DNA from: an uncultured Prevotellaceae bacterium
GTDB taxonomy: Bacteria; Bacteroidota; Bacteroidia; Bacteroidales; Bacteroidaceae
Direction: 5' to 3'
Length of the DNA: 64,000 nt
Assembly: GCA_902767775.1 (NCBI GenBank)
Contig: CACXIP010000005.1
Span: forward strand, 206,563 to 270,562
Numbering within the stretch: the stretch's first letter is position 1; each line of letters begins with the position of its first letter. This document shows, piece after piece, positions 47,668-57,226 of the stretch. Made by a program: the position numbers and the translations under genes. Below the pieces are notes generated by a model. That model was not told where the DNA came from, did no database searches, and worked only from the letters and a program-made list of their open reading frames with translations.

Positions 47668-48519
47668 ATGGAAGAATATATAGTTATCAGCCGGAGCAAC
47701 GGGACGACCCGAAAGGGTGACCCCTATTGCACACTGAAAGTGAAAAACCAGAAGGGAGAAGCCACCATCTCTGTATGGGATGTCAAACCGGAAGATGAAC
47801 CCAAAGTGGGACAGTTGGTTTCCTTTACCAACATTCAAGACAACGACGGCAAAAAGTCTGCACGAAGGAATGAGATGGTGCCGGGCATCATACCCGATGA
47901 GCAACACCCGCTCTATAGGTTGCTTCCCCACCCCATCAAGAGAGAGGAATGGGACCAGTGCCTCAGCCACTTGCTGGGATTCTGCAAGGATGAGCAATTG
48001 AAGAAATTCATTGAGAAAAACGGAGGGATACTTTTCAAGCCCTATTCTCAATATCCTGCTGCAACCAACATCCACCACGCCTTCCCCGGGGGCCTGCTCA
48101 ACCATACCTACCAAATGCTGCATATGCTCGAAGGACTCTACCCCTGCTTGCCCTACCCCATCAAAATAGAGCATTGCATCATCGCCATTCTCTTCCACGA
48201 CTATGGCAAGGTGTATGAATATGAAAAAGAAGGTGATACCAAGGCTGACAAATACCTGCTCGGGCACATCTTTATTTCTGCCAACAGACTTTACGGACAA
48301 CTAAAGGAACATAATGTAGCTGAGGAGACCATCAAATCTATCGTCCACATCGTGCTTGCCCATCACGGAGAGTTGGAATTTGGCTCGCCAGTAAAGCCCT
48401 GTTCGCAGGAGGCCGTCATCGTGAACTTACTCGACAACCTGTCGGCAAAGCTCGACACCATAGAGTACACTGGCAACATGGAGAGCAGTTTTGCTCTTGG
48501 CACACATGTGGTGAAATGA
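47668..48519 (+). CDS. YhaM-like 3'-5' exonuclease (OB fold + HD domain)
   Basis: 283 residues. An N-terminal OB-fold (about 1-70) and a C-terminal HD domain: HHAFPGGLLNHTYQM near 132, FHDYGK near 175, AHHGELEFG near 231. This order is that of YhaM/CBF1 nucleases acting on RNA or single-stranded DNA. It stands alone between repeats. Confidence 0.85.
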   Translation: MEEYIVISRSNGTTRKGDPYCTLKVKNQKGEATISVWDVKPEDEPKVGQLVSFTNIQDNDGKKSARRNEMVPGIIPDEQHPLYRLLPHPIKREEWDQCLSHLLGFCKDEQLKKFIEKNGGILFKPYSQYPAATNIHHAFPGGLLNHTYQMLHMLEGLYPCLPYPIKIEHCIIAILFHDYGKVYEYEKEGDTKADKYLLGHIFISANRLYGQLKEHNVAEETIKSIVHIVLAHHGELEFGSPVKPCSQEAVIVNLLDNLSAKLDTIEYTGNMESSFALGTHVVK

Positions 48520-48624
48520 GCAAAAACGCCCATCCAACATCATCAAGTGGTTAAGAAATGTTGGAAAATCACATAAAAAATGAACAAAAAGTGAAAGATT
48601 CGCACAAAATCCAAAATTTTATGC

Positions 48625-48632
48625 TATATTTG
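48625..48632 (+). promoter_or_regulatory. Probable -7 box before lipoprotein gene
   Basis: TATATTTG matches the -7 consensus, 58 bases upstream of the ATG at 48691. No TTTG is visible at the -33 distance. Confidence 0.45.
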
Positions 48633-48690
48633 TCGAGTCATACAATGATGACAGATTAATCACCTTATTATTAACTAAACTTTTGATGTT

Positions 48691-49170
48691 ATGAAAAAAT
48701 TATTGTTTGCCATGGTGGCTTTCGCATTGTGCCTGGGCCTGAATTCCTGCAAGAAAGAAGCCGCTGCCACCGATGACCCCGCTAAGGCTGAAGTGAAAGC
48801 TGCAGACGACGCAGCCGCAGCTCCCAATCTGGCCGATATTGTCGCAAAGGCTAAAGCAGAAGGTGCCAACTGGACTGTTGACCAGTGGAAAGAGCAGTTC
48901 AAGGGGGTGATGCTCGCCATCAAGCCCATGATGTTGGCTATGTCTGAAATCAACGGAAAGATGGAAGCCGCCGGAGATGATGCCGGAAAGTTGGCTGAAA
49001 TCATGAAAGAAGTGTCTGATGTCCAAGCTAAATTCAATGACATCGATAAACAAATGAATGAATTCACCCAAATTGCAGAAGGCTTCGAGAACGGCAAGGC
49101 CGTCATTGACGACGAAGAGTGGGGAAAGAAGATGATGGAAGAACTCGGCATTCCCGATGTTGACATCTAA
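48691..49170 (+). CDS. Ala/Lys-rich lipoprotein
   Basis: 159 residues. A lipobox GLNSC places the lipidated Cys at 20. The mature part is helical, rich in Ala, Lys and Met, with no known domain. It is single-gene, with its own promoter and a hairpin after it, which suggests an abundant envelope protein. Confidence 0.75.
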   Translation: MKKLLFAMVAFALCLGLNSCKKEAAATDDPAKAEVKAADDAAAAPNLADIVAKAKAEGANWTVDQWKEQFKGVMLAIKPMMLAMSEINGKMEAAGDDAGKLAEIMKEVSDVQAKFNDIDKQMNEFTQIAEGFENGKAVIDDEEWGKKMMEELGIPDVDI

Positions 49171-49205
49171 AATCTGCCTCAACTATATCATTTAAAAGAT
49201 ATTTT

Positions 49206-49245
49206 ATCGGACACCTTGCTTTACAGAAAAAGGCAGGTGTCCGAT
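49206..49245 (+). terminator. Hairpin terminator after lipoprotein gene
   Basis: ATCGGACACCT (49206-49216) pairs perfectly with AGGTGTCCGAT (49235-49245). The T-tract is weak. Confidence 0.65.
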
Positions 49246-49283
49246 TTAAATCATCACCAACCCAACCCCAAAACCAACCAACC

Positions 49284-49910
49284 ATGAACGAGGAGACCCA
49301 TTCCCAGCAACCACAGGAGACTGCACTGGCAGCCTGCACTGCCACCTGGCCCCAACTCAGCAGCGGCATCCGCTACAAGCACCTTGTAGACTACTACTCC
49401 TACAATGCCTTTGGCGCCTACAGCCTTTCCAATGAGGAGTGGGACAACCGCGAGATGATTCATAACTTCAAGAACAACTCCGAACTTACCGACCCCATCT
49501 CGCACCTCAATGCAATGAACAAAGCCATCGAACTGTTCACCGCGCTGCTGCGTGACAGTTTCGGCGACCTGCTGCCCCAACTCACCTTGGTGTGCATCCC
49601 CGCATCGACGGCGGAGAAGACTGCCGCCCGCTTCGAGGAGTTTGCCCGACTCGTATGCGAGTCGACCGGCATGGCCAACGGCTATGAGCACATCCAAGTG
49701 GTGGCCGACCAAGAATACCTGAGCGGTTCACACCTACCCCAATACGACATCGACGCTGCATTCTTCAATGAGCGACCTGTGCTGCTCTTCGACGACATCA
49801 TGGCGACCGGAGGCAGCGTGACCCAGTTTGCCAACCGCATGGCAGAAACAGGAGCACAGATTGTGGCCGCCGTCGTGCTGGGCAAGGCAGTGCCCCGCAA
49901 ACAAGAATAA
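49284..49910 (+). CDS. Phosphoribosyltransferase-like protein
   Basis: 208 residues. The PRPP-binding motif VLLFDDIMATGGS lies near 165-177, in a setting typical of type I phosphoribosyltransferases or ComF-like proteins. The substrate is unknown. It is followed after 9 bases by the SufT-type gene and 8 bases later by the LpxH-like gene, likely one operon. Confidence 0.75.
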   Translation: MNEETHSQQPQETALAACTATWPQLSSGIRYKHLVDYYSYNAFGAYSLSNEEWDNREMIHNFKNNSELTDPISHLNAMNKAIELFTALLRDSFGDLLPQLTLVCIPASTAEKTAARFEEFARLVCESTGMANGYEHIQVVADQEYLSGSHLPQYDIDAAFFNERPVLLFDDIMATGGSVTQFANRMAETGAQIVAAVVLGKAVPRKQE

Positions 49911-49919
49911 CCATCCCCT

Positions 49920-50246
49920 ATGTCCATGACTCAAGAAGAGAAATTTGAATTAGAAGGAAAAATCGTCGATGTGCTGCGCACCGTCTTCGACCCAGAGATT
50001 CCCGTCAACATCTATGACCTGGGACTCATCTACCGCATCGAGGTGAGCGACGACGGCGCCCTCGACATCGACATGACATTCACCGCCCCCACCTGTCCTG
50101 CCGCTGACTTCATCCTCGAGGATGTGCGCCAGAAAGTGGAGGCCGTGAACGGCGTGACCTCTGCCAACGTGCAACTGGTGTTCGAACCCATCTGGGACCA
50201 GAGCATGATGAGTGAGGAGGCGCGTCTGGAATTAGGATTAGACTGA
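49920..50246 (+). CDS. MIP18/DUF59 family (SufT-like) Fe-S assembly protein
   Basis: 108 residues covering one DUF59 domain: DPEIPVNIYDLGLIY and MTFTAPTCPAADF, with the conserved Cys. Family members help deliver Fe-S clusters. A second ATG lies two codons in. Confidence 0.9.
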   Translation: MSMTQEEKFELEGKIVDVLRTVFDPEIPVNIYDLGLIYRIEVSDDGALDIDMTFTAPTCPAADFILEDVRQKVEAVNGVTSANVQLVFEPIWDQSMMSEEARLELGLD

Positions 50247-50254
50247 CGACAGCA

Positions 50255-51022
50255 ATGGGAAAGAACATCTATTTTCTCTCCGACGCACACTTGGGTTCGC
50301 TCGCCATTGAACACGGGCGCACACAGGAGCGGCGACTCGTGCGCTTCCTCGACAGCATCAAGCACAAGGCATCCGCCATCTACCTGCTGGGCGATATGTT
50401 CGACTTTTGGAACGAGTACCGCTATGTGGTGCCCAAAGGCTACACCCGCTTCTTAGGCAAGATATCCGAGATTACCGACATGGGCGTGGAGGTGCATTTC
50501 TTCACCGGCAACCACGATATATGGACCTACGGCTATCTGGAGGAGGAATGCGGCATGATTGTCCACCGCGCACCCATCACCACCGAAATTTACGGCAAGG
50601 TGTTCTTCCTTGCCCACGGCGATGGTCTGGGCGACCCCGACAAGAAGTTCAAGTTCCTCAAGTGGATGTTCCACAACCGCACCTGCCAGAAACTGCTCAA
50701 CGCCGTCCACCCCCGCTGGGGCATGTGGCTGGGCCTCACCTGGGCGAAGAACAGCCGTCTGAAGCATGCCGATGGCAAGGAACCCGACTATATGGGAGAG
50801 AACCGTGAGCACCTGGTGCTCTTCACCAAGGAATACATCAAAGACCATCCCAACATCGACTATTTCATCTACGGCCACCGCCATATCGAACTCGACCTGA
50901 TGCTCTCACGCCGCACACGCATGATGATTATCGGCGACTGGATAAGGCAGTTCACCTACGTAGTCTACGACGGCGAGCACATCTTCCTTGAGGAATATGT
51001 AGAGGGAGAGAGCAAACCGTGA
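50255..51022 (+). CDS. lpxH: UDP-2,3-diacylglucosamine hydrolase-like phosphoesterase
   Basis: 255 residues. Calcineurin-like metal motifs in order: SDAHLGS, GDMFDFW, GNHDIW, AHGDGLGD and YGHRHIE. The GDMFDFW word and length fit LpxH, the lipid A enzyme that releases UMP to give lipid X. The assignment to LpxH rather than a related phosphoesterase is probable, not certain. Confidence 0.82.
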   Translation: MGKNIYFLSDAHLGSLAIEHGRTQERRLVRFLDSIKHKASAIYLLGDMFDFWNEYRYVVPKGYTRFLGKISEITDMGVEVHFFTGNHDIWTYGYLEEECGMIVHRAPITTEIYGKVFFLAHGDGLGDPDKKFKFLKWMFHNRTCQKLLNAVHPRWGMWLGLTWAKNSRLKHADGKEPDYMGENREHLVLFTKEYIKDHPNIDYFIYGHRHIELDLMLSRRTRMMIIGDWIRQFTYVVYDGEHIFLEEYVEGESKP

Positions 51023-51109
51023 AAAGATGAAAGATGAAAAATTAAGATAAAGAAAATAGGAAAAACCTGTGTCGTCACTGTTCGGTATATCGCTGTATCA
51101 CAGCGACCC

Positions 51110-51200
51110 ATCCAAGCCCAAACGCCCAAACTCCCAAACCCCCAAACAACCAAACCCCCAAACGACCAAACCCCCAAACGACCAAACAACCAAACGACCA
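51110..51200. repeat. CCCAAACG/ACCAAACC-type period-8 array
   Basis: About ten units between the LpxH-like gene and the bidirectional hairpin. Same family as at 9125, 21036 and 24968. Confidence 0.85.
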
Positions 51201-51239
51201 ACATAAAAGCCGGATTCTTTGCGAATCCGGCTTTTATGT
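51201..51239. terminator. Bidirectional terminator, 17-bp perfect stem
   Basis: ACATAAAAGCCGGATTC (51201-51217), loop TTTGC, and its exact complement 51223-51239. The A/T ends of the stem provide U-tracts in both directions, suiting the converging lpxH-like and ackA genes. Confidence 0.85.
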
Positions 51240-51255
51240 TTCTATCGGGTTGCTC

Positions 51256-52446
51256 TTAGAGCAGTTCCATGGTATCGGTGGCAATCATCAGCTCCTCGTC
51301 GGTGGGGATGACGCAAACGGTCACCTTGGAGTCGTCAGCCGAGATGATGGCCTCCTCGCCACGTGTCTTGTTCTTCTCTGCGTCGAACTTCACGCCGAGG
51401 AACTCCATGTCGCGGCATACCTGCTCACGCATATCCATCTGGTTCTCTCCCACACCAGCAGTGAACACGATGATGTCGACACCACCCATGGCGGCGGCAT
51501 AAGCACCGATATACTTCTTTATGCGGTAGAAATACATGTCGAGAGCCAGTTGGGCACGCTCGTTGCCCTCTTTGGCAGCACTCTCCACGTCGCGCATGTC
51601 GCTGCTTCCCTCGGTGATGCCGAACACACCGCTCTGCTTGTTGAGCAGGTTGGACATGCCGTCGGGATCCAGTTCGAGTTTCTTCTCCAGGAAGGTGATG
51701 GCACCGCCGTCGATATCACCGCTGCGGGTGCCCATCATCAGTCCCTCAAGAGGAGTGAGACCCATCGTGGTGTCGACACACTGTCCGTCCTTCACAGCAG
51801 CGATGGAACCGCCGTTACCGATGTGGCAGGTGATGATGCGCTTGCCCTTTGGGTTGACGTCGAGGAACTCGCACACACGTTGTGACACATAGCGGTGGCT
51901 GGTGCCGTGGAAGCCATAACGACGCACGCCAAACTGCTTGTAGAGACGATAGGGAATGGCATACATGAACGCCTTCTTAGGCATGGTCTGGTGGAAGGCG
52001 GTGTCGAACACACCCACCTGCGGCAGGCCCGGCATCAGTTCGCTCACAGCCCTCACGCCCTTCAGGTTGGCGGGGTTGTGGAGCGGAGCCAGGTCGATGC
52101 ATGCCTCGAAAGCCTCGAGCACCTCGTCGGTGAGCAGCACGCTCTTGTTGAACTTCTCTCCGCCGTGCACCATGCGGTGGCCCACAGCATCTATCTCGTC
52201 CAGTGACTTGATGGCACCAATCTCCGGGTCGGTGAGCAGCGAGAAGATGAACTTCACGCCTTCTGTGTGCTCAGGGATGTCGTGCATCACTGTGCGCTTC
52301 TCGCCATTGGGCAATTTCACTTTCACGAAAGAACCTTCTTGTCCCACACGCTCAGCACCGCCAGAGGCCATCACCTCCTTGGTGTCCATGTCGTAGAGAG
52401 CATACTTGATTGACGACGAACCGCAATTCAATACCAATATTTTCAT
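51256..52446 (-). CDS. ackA: Acetate kinase
   Basis: 396 residues from the ATG at 52446 (MKILVLNCGSSS). The ASKHA-fold signatures FDTAFHQTMP, RRYGFHGTSHRYV and CHIGNGGS are intact. It makes ATP and acetate from acetyl phosphate supplied by Pta, whose gene ends 27 bases upstream. Confidence 0.97.
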   Translation of the reverse strand: MKILVLNCGSSSIKYALYDMDTKEVMASGGAERVGQEGSFVKVKLPNGEKRTVMHDIPEHTEGVKFIFSLLTDPEIGAIKSLDEIDAVGHRMVHGGEKFNKSVLLTDEVLEAFEACIDLAPLHNPANLKGVRAVSELMPGLPQVGVFDTAFHQTMPKKAFMYAIPYRLYKQFGVRRYGFHGTSHRYVSQRVCEFLDVNPKGKRIITCHIGNGGSIAAVKDGQCVDTTMGLTPLEGLMMGTRSGDIDGGAITFLEKKLELDPDGMSNLLNKQSGVFGITEGSSDMRDVESAAKEGNERAQLALDMYFYRIKKYIGAYAAAMGGVDIIVFTAGVGENQMDMREQVCRDMEFLGVKFDAEKNKTRGEEAIISADDSKVTVCVIPTDEELMIATDTMELL

Positions 52447-52473
52447 CTTGTAATATTTGTTGTTTGACAATAC

Positions 52474-53484
52474 TTATTTCTTGGCGTCCATAGCCTGGCA
52501 TGCCGTGATGGCCACCATCTTGTAGATATCATCCACGGAGCAACCGCGGCTGAGGTCGTTCACAGGACGTGCGATACCCTGGAGGATTGGGCCGAGCGCC
52601 TCGGCGTCACCCAGTCGCTGCACCAGTTTGTAGCCGATGTTGCCCACCTCGAGGTTGGGGAACACGAGCACATTGGCCTTGCCGGCAATCTCGCTGCCCG
52701 GAGCTTTCTTCGCACCCACCGACGGGACGAGGGCGGCATCAGCCTGCAGTTCACCATCCACCTTCAGCGTGGGGTCGAGTTCCTTGGCGAGACGTGTTGC
52801 CTCAACGACTTTGTCCACCACCTCATGGGCGGCACTTCCCTTGGTAGAGAAACTGAGCATGGCCACACGCGGGTCGTCGAAACCGGCCACGCTGCGTGCG
52901 GTCTGTGCTGTGCAGACAGCAATCTGCGACAGTTGGGCAGCGTCGGGCATGGGAGTGACGGCGACATCACCCACCACGAGGATACCGTTCTCGCCAAACT
53001 GCGGTTGTTTGGTGATGAGGAGCATGGCTCCGCTCACGCATGTGATGCCCGGTGAGCACTTGATAATCTGCAAGGCAGGGCGCAGGGTGTCGCCAGTGGT
53101 GCTCAGTGCACCTGAAATCTGTCCGTCGGCTCCCTCGGTCTTGATAATCATACAGCCCAGGTAGAGCGGGTTCTTCACCAGTTCACGTGCCTTCTCTATG
53201 GTCATTCCCTTCTTCTTGCGCAGTTCGGTGAGCAGTTCGGCATACTCCTCACTCTTGGGATTGTTCTCTGGGTCGATGAGCGTTGCCTTGTCGATATTCT
53301 CCAGTCCCCACTGCTTGGCGAGAGAATGGATTTCGTCAGGATTGCCGATAAGGATGAGGTCGGCGATATCTTCGGCAAGCACTCTGTCGGCTGCCCTTAA
53401 CGTGCGCTCCTCTGTTGCTTCGGGGAGCACGATGCGCTGCTTGTTGCTTTTAGCGCGGTCGATGATTTGTTGTACTAAACTCAT
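52474..53484 (-). CDS. pta: Phosphate acetyltransferase
   Basis: 336 residues from the ATG at 53484; the open frame upstream is repeat sequence. Short form without N-terminal DRTGG domain. Blocks such as VLPEATEERTLRAA and FSTKGSA are typical. It converts acetyl-CoA to acetyl phosphate, the first step of the acetate branch with ackA. Confidence 0.96.
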   Translation of the reverse strand: MSLVQQIIDRAKSNKQRIVLPEATEERTLRAADRVLAEDIADLILIGNPDEIHSLAKQWGLENIDKATLIDPENNPKSEEYAELLTELRKKKGMTIEKARELVKNPLYLGCMIIKTEGADGQISGALSTTGDTLRPALQIIKCSPGITCVSGAMLLITKQPQFGENGILVVGDVAVTPMPDAAQLSQIAVCTAQTARSVAGFDDPRVAMLSFSTKGSAAHEVVDKVVEATRLAKELDPTLKVDGELQADAALVPSVGAKKAPGSEIAGKANVLVFPNLEVGNIGYKLVQRLGDAEALGPILQGIARPVNDLSRGCSVDDIYKMVAITACQAMDAKK

Positions 53485-53569
53485 AGTTGTTTTTTGTATG
53501 GTTGTGCTTTCAATAGATTTTGCATGCAAATTTACGAAAAAAAGTGAGAGAAAAACTACAATATCTAAT

Positions 53570-53628
53570 TTTTCATCTTCAATTTTTAATCTTTCATCTT
53601 TCATCTTTAATCTTTAATCTATCATCTA
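53570..53628. repeat. Period-7 TCATCTT/TAATCTT array supplying the cdaA stop
   Basis: Units TTCATCT, TTAATCT and ATCATCT run into the cdaA gene end; the TAG at 53628-53626 (minus strand) lies inside the array. Confidence 0.75.
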
Positions 53629-54399
53629 TCTCCCTCCCATCTCATTAGACAGGATGCTCTCCAGGCCCTCAAAGGACAAGCGGCGCTTGAACTCACCGTT
53701 GATAGCCACGCTGACATGCCCAGTCTCCTCGGAGACGATGATGGCAAGCGCATCGCTCTCCTCGGTGATGCCCATGCCCGCACGGTGGCGCAACCCCAGT
53801 TCGCGGGGGATGTCCATGCTGTGTGAGACGGGGAGCACACATCCGGCGGCGCGTATCCGTTTCTTCGAGATAATCATGGCACCATCATGCAGCGGTGCTC
53901 CCTTGTAGAAGATATTCTCGATGAGCCGCTGACTGATTTTCGCGTCAATCACCTCTCCTGCCCCCTGCATGAGGTCGTCGAGGGGAATCGCCCTCTCGAT
54001 GATGATGAGTGCTCCCACCTTGTCGCGCGCCATGCTCATACACGCCGACACGATAGGCATGATGACTCCATGGTCGGCTGTCTCCTTCTTGTGGCCGAAT
54101 AATTTCATAAACGGTGCCATGCGACGATGGGCGCCGAGATTGTAGAGGAACTTGCGTATCTCGCTTTGGAACAGGATGATGAATCCAATCACACCCACGC
54201 TGACCAACTTGTCGAGGATGCTGCCGAGGAGCCGCATCTCAAGCACCTGCGACACCACCAGCCAGATGATGATGAACACCAACACACCCACGAACACGTT
54301 GATGGTGCGCGACTCCTTCATCAACCTGTAGCAGTAGTAAATGATTACCGCCACCAGTACTATGTCGAGAATGTCTTTTATGCCAAAGTCTATTATCAT
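53626..54399 (-). CDS. cdaA: Diadenylate cyclase (c-di-AMP synthase)
   Basis: 257 residues: three membrane helices (about 10-85), then the DAC domain with DGAMI near 176 and LRHRAGMGITEESDA near 210. It condenses two ATP to c-di-AMP, a regulator of turgor and cell-wall balance. It follows folP with an array in between. Confidence 0.95.
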   Translation of the reverse strand: MIIDFGIKDILDIVLVAVIIYYCYRLMKESRTINVFVGVLVFIIIWLVVSQVLEMRLLGSILDKLVSVGVIGFIILFQSEIRKFLYNLGAHRRMAPFMKLFGHKKETADHGVIMPIVSACMSMARDKVGALIIIERAIPLDDLMQGAGEVIDAKISQRLIENIFYKGAPLHDGAMIISKKRIRAAGCVLPVSHSMDIPRELGLRHRAGMGITEESDALAIIVSEETGHVSVAINGEFKRRLSFEGLESILSNEMGGR

Positions 54400-54407
54400 T
54401 TTTGGGG

Positions 54408-54530
54408 GAGTTTAGAGGATTTGGGGAGTTTAGGAGTTTAGGAGTTTGGGAGTTTAGACGTATGCAGTTTTTGGGGAGTTTAGGAGTTTGGGAGTTTAGA
54501 CATATGCAGTTTTTGGGGGGAGTTTGGACG
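54408..54530. repeat. GGAGTTTA-type array overlapping the folP end
   Basis: Blocks of GGGGAGTTTAGGAGTTT alternate with GACGTATGCAG or GACATATGCAG. The folP stop (54480-54482, minus strand) and its last 16 or so codons lie in the array. Confidence 0.85.
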
Positions 54531-55373
54531 TTGCAGGGCTTGGATGGTTTTCACCACTTCCACTGCTTCTGCCACGTCATGCACCCGAAGGATATCAGCC
54601 CCTTTCATCAGCGCCACGGCATGAAGGGCGGTGGTGGCATTGAGCGTGGCATCGGCATCACAGCCGAGCAGTTTGTAAATCATCGACTTGCGTGAGACGC
54701 CCACCAAGACGGGCAGTCCGAGCACATGCATACGGTCAAGCCCCGCCATCACCTGATAGTTTTCCTCCAAAGTCTTGCCAAAGCCAAAGCCCGGGTCGAG
54801 GATGACGTCTGCCACACCAAGTGCGTGAAGCGTCTGCACCTCTGCGGCAAATGCCTTCAGCATCGAGGGAATGTCATGCCTGACCGACATGAGGATATAG
54901 GGAACGCGGAGTCGCGCCACCATTCGGAACATCGCGGGCACGCCATCCTCATCCTGTGTGATGCGCACTCCGCCGAACTCAGCCACGCCGCCCTCCGACA
55001 CATCGTTGATGATGGCGGCGCCAAACTCCTCCACCACCATACGTGCCACATCGGGACGGAAGGTGTCGACACTCACCACTGCATCGGGCTGACATCGTCT
55101 CACCACACCAAGGGCAAGGCGCAGACGCGCCATCTCCTCCTCCTCGCTCACAGTCTGTCCGCCGGGACGGGTGGAGAACGCCCCCACATCAATCATCGTC
55201 CCACCTTCGGCCACAATCTGGTCGGCACGCCGTGCTATCGCCTCTTCGGTCTGCACCCTGCTGGAGGCATAAAACGAGTCGGGCGTGACATTGAGGATGC
55301 CCATTACCAATGGTGACGAGAAATCGGTCAATCTCCCGCCCACATTGATGGTATGTCGTTTTTGTTCCTGCAT
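54480..55373 (-). CDS. folP: Dihydropteroate synthase with repeat-derived tail
   Basis: 297 residues from the ATG at 55373 (MQEQKRHT). Family motifs: GILNVTPDSF, DVGAFSTRPGG, DPGFGFGK and the C-terminal LRVHDVAEAVEV. It joins pABA to dihydropterin pyrophosphate in folate synthesis. The last residues (RPNSPQKLHMSKLPNS) are translated repeat sequence, so the gene has acquired a foreign tail without losing its core. The frame upstream of 55373 overlaps the murF promoter region and is not coding. Confidence 0.94.
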   Translation of the reverse strand: MQEQKRHTINVGGRLTDFSSPLVMGILNVTPDSFYASSRVQTEEAIARRADQIVAEGGTMIDVGAFSTRPGGQTVSEEEEMARLRLALGVVRRCQPDAVVSVDTFRPDVARMVVEEFGAAIINDVSEGGVAEFGGVRITQDEDGVPAMFRMVARLRVPYILMSVRHDIPSMLKAFAAEVQTLHALGVADVILDPGFGFGKTLEENYQVMAGLDRMHVLGLPVLVGVSRKSMIYKLLGCDADATLNATTALHAVALMKGADILRVHDVAEAVEVVKTIQALQRPNSPQKLHMSKLPNS

Positions 55374-55539
55374 GTAAAAACTGCAAACAAAGGTAATGCA
55401 AATCAGTGGAAAAGCAAAATAAATCACCTTATTATTTTGTTTTCCCCAAAAGAGTTCATCATCTTTGCATTTTTTCGCCGCATCAAGCACTGTTTCCGAA
55501 AAATGTTCGTAAGTTTGCAAGTCAAAAACAAAACAAGTC

Positions 55540-56841
55540 ATGCAAATCGAAGAACTATACCACATTTTTGAGCAACATCCCGTCATTACCACCGACAGCC
55601 GCGACTGTCCCGAGGGCTCCATCTTCTTCGCCCTCAAAGGAGAGACCTTCAATGGCAACCAGTTTGCCGCCGCAGCCCTGGAGAAAGGCTGCGCCTATGC
55701 CGTTGTCGATGAGCCGGAGCATGCCGACGCCTCCGACCCACGCTTCATCCTGACCGAGGATGTGCTCACCACCCTGCAACAGTTGGCACGCCACCACCGC
55801 CGCGCCTTAGGCACCCGCACCATCGGTGTGACAGGCACCAACGGCAAGACCACCACCAAGGAACTTATCGCCGCTGTTCTCAGTGAGAAATACAACGTGC
55901 TCTACACACGCGGCAACTTCAACAACCACATCGGCGTGCCCAAGACGCTGCTGCAACTTACCCGCGAGCACGACATCGCCGTCGTGGAGATGGGAGCCAA
56001 CCACCCTGGGGAGATTCGCACCTTGGTCAACATCGTGGAGCCCAACTGCGGCATCATCACCAATGTCGGCAAGGCTCACCTCGAGGGATTCGGTTCGCTT
56101 GAGGGTGTGATACGCACCAAAGGTGAACTTTATGATTTCCTGCGCACACGTGAGGACAGCGTCATCTTCATCGACGCCGACAACGAACATCTGCGGGGCA
56201 TCGCCGGAGACCTCAAGCAGGTGCAGTACGGCATCGGCGACCGCACCGACCTCTGTGCCAGCGGTGAGGTCATCTCATGCACTCCAATGGTGCGGATGCG
56301 CTGGCATCATGGCGGCGGCGAATGGCATGAGGTGCAGACCCAACTCATCGGCACCTACAACCTCTACAACATGATGGCAGCTGCTGCCATCGGACTCTAT
56401 TTCGGAGTAAGCCAAGAACAAGTCGACCATGCCATCGCCAACTACGTGCCCAGCAACAACCGCTCACAGCTCACCGTCACAGAGCACAACCACCTCATCG
56501 TCGACACCTACAATGCCAACCCCACCAGCATGAGGGCTGCCCTGCTCAATTTCTGCGCTATCGAGGGACATCCCAAGATGGTCATCCTTGGCGACATGGG
56601 CGAGTTGGGCGCCGGCAGTCAGGATGAGCATCAGCGGATAGTCGACTTCCTGAAGAGCAGCGACATCGACACGGTGTGGCTGGTAGGCAAGAATTTCGGC
56701 GCCATCGACAGTCCGTACCGGAAGTTCGACAACGTGTCGGAGGTGAAGGAGGCGATTGCCAAGGAGTGTCCCGAGGGCAACCTCATCCTCATCAAGGGCA
56801 GCAACTACATGCGACTATTTGAATTGCCTCAGTTGTTGTAA
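55540..56841 (+). CDS. murF: UDP-MurNAc-tripeptide:D-Ala-D-Ala ligase
   Basis: 433 residues. The ATP-binding loop GVTGTNGKTTTKE lies at 96-108, NFNNHIGVPKTLL and EMGANHPGEI follow, and DTYNANPTSM marks the C-terminal domain. It adds the Ddl product to the peptidoglycan precursor. It is divergent from folP. Confidence 0.96.
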   Translation: MQIEELYHIFEQHPVITTDSRDCPEGSIFFALKGETFNGNQFAAAALEKGCAYAVVDEPEHADASDPRFILTEDVLTTLQQLARHHRRALGTRTIGVTGTNGKTTTKELIAAVLSEKYNVLYTRGNFNNHIGVPKTLLQLTREHDIAVVEMGANHPGEIRTLVNIVEPNCGIITNVGKAHLEGFGSLEGVIRTKGELYDFLRTREDSVIFIDADNEHLRGIAGDLKQVQYGIGDRTDLCASGEVISCTPMVRMRWHHGGGEWHEVQTQLIGTYNLYNMMAAAAIGLYFGVSQEQVDHAIANYVPSNNRSQLTVTEHNHLIVDTYNANPTSMRAALLNFCAIEGHPKMVILGDMGELGAGSQDEHQRIVDFLKSSDIDTVWLVGKNFGAIDSPYRKFDNVSEVKEAIAKECPEGNLILIKGSNYMRLFELPQLL

Positions 56842-56884
56842 AAATGCCGTTTTATCCGGCATAAAAAAGAAAATAGGCAAAAAA

Positions 56885-56916
56885 TTTGCCTGTATTACAA
56901 AAAAAGCCTACCTTTG
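56885..56916 (+). promoter_or_regulatory. tRNA-Pro promoter
   Basis: TTTG (56885-56888), 20 bases, TACCTTTG (56909-56916), 11 bases before the tRNA. Confidence 0.75.
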
Positions 56917-56927
56917 CACCGCAAAAT

Positions 56928-57000
56928 CGGGATGTAGCGCAGTTGGTAGCGCACTACGTTCGGGACGTAGGGGTCGGGCGTTCGAGTCGCCTCATCCCGA
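56928..57000 (+). tRNA. tRNA-Pro (CGG)
   Basis: 73 bases fold as a cloverleaf: acceptor CGGGATG/CATCCCG, D stem GCGC/GCGC, anticodon stem CTACG/CGTAG around the loop TTCGGGA (anticodon CGG, reads CCG), T stem GGGCG/CGCCT with one G-T pair, discriminator A. CCA is not encoded. The 226 bases after it (57001-57226) show nothing recognisable. Confidence 0.93.
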
Positions 57001-57226
57001 CCTGATTTCTCAGCGGTTTTTTATTTTATGATACGTAGGGTTCTGAGCCAAAGGCCAGCCCATCTTTTTCCCCTCAACCCTTTTGTCCTTGCAAGGACCG
57101 CAGTTCTCCTTCCTTAGGATGTTCACGGGTATAGATGCAGATGACTATGGATTTGAGCAAGTTTGACGACACACTAATACAAACACTCAAAAAGATATGT
57201 TGTCAGTCGCAGTAAATTGCTTTTTA

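Noticed and set aside
56928-57000. The only tRNA as a possible amber suppressor
   Set aside because: Its anticodon loop reads CGG (proline), not CTA.
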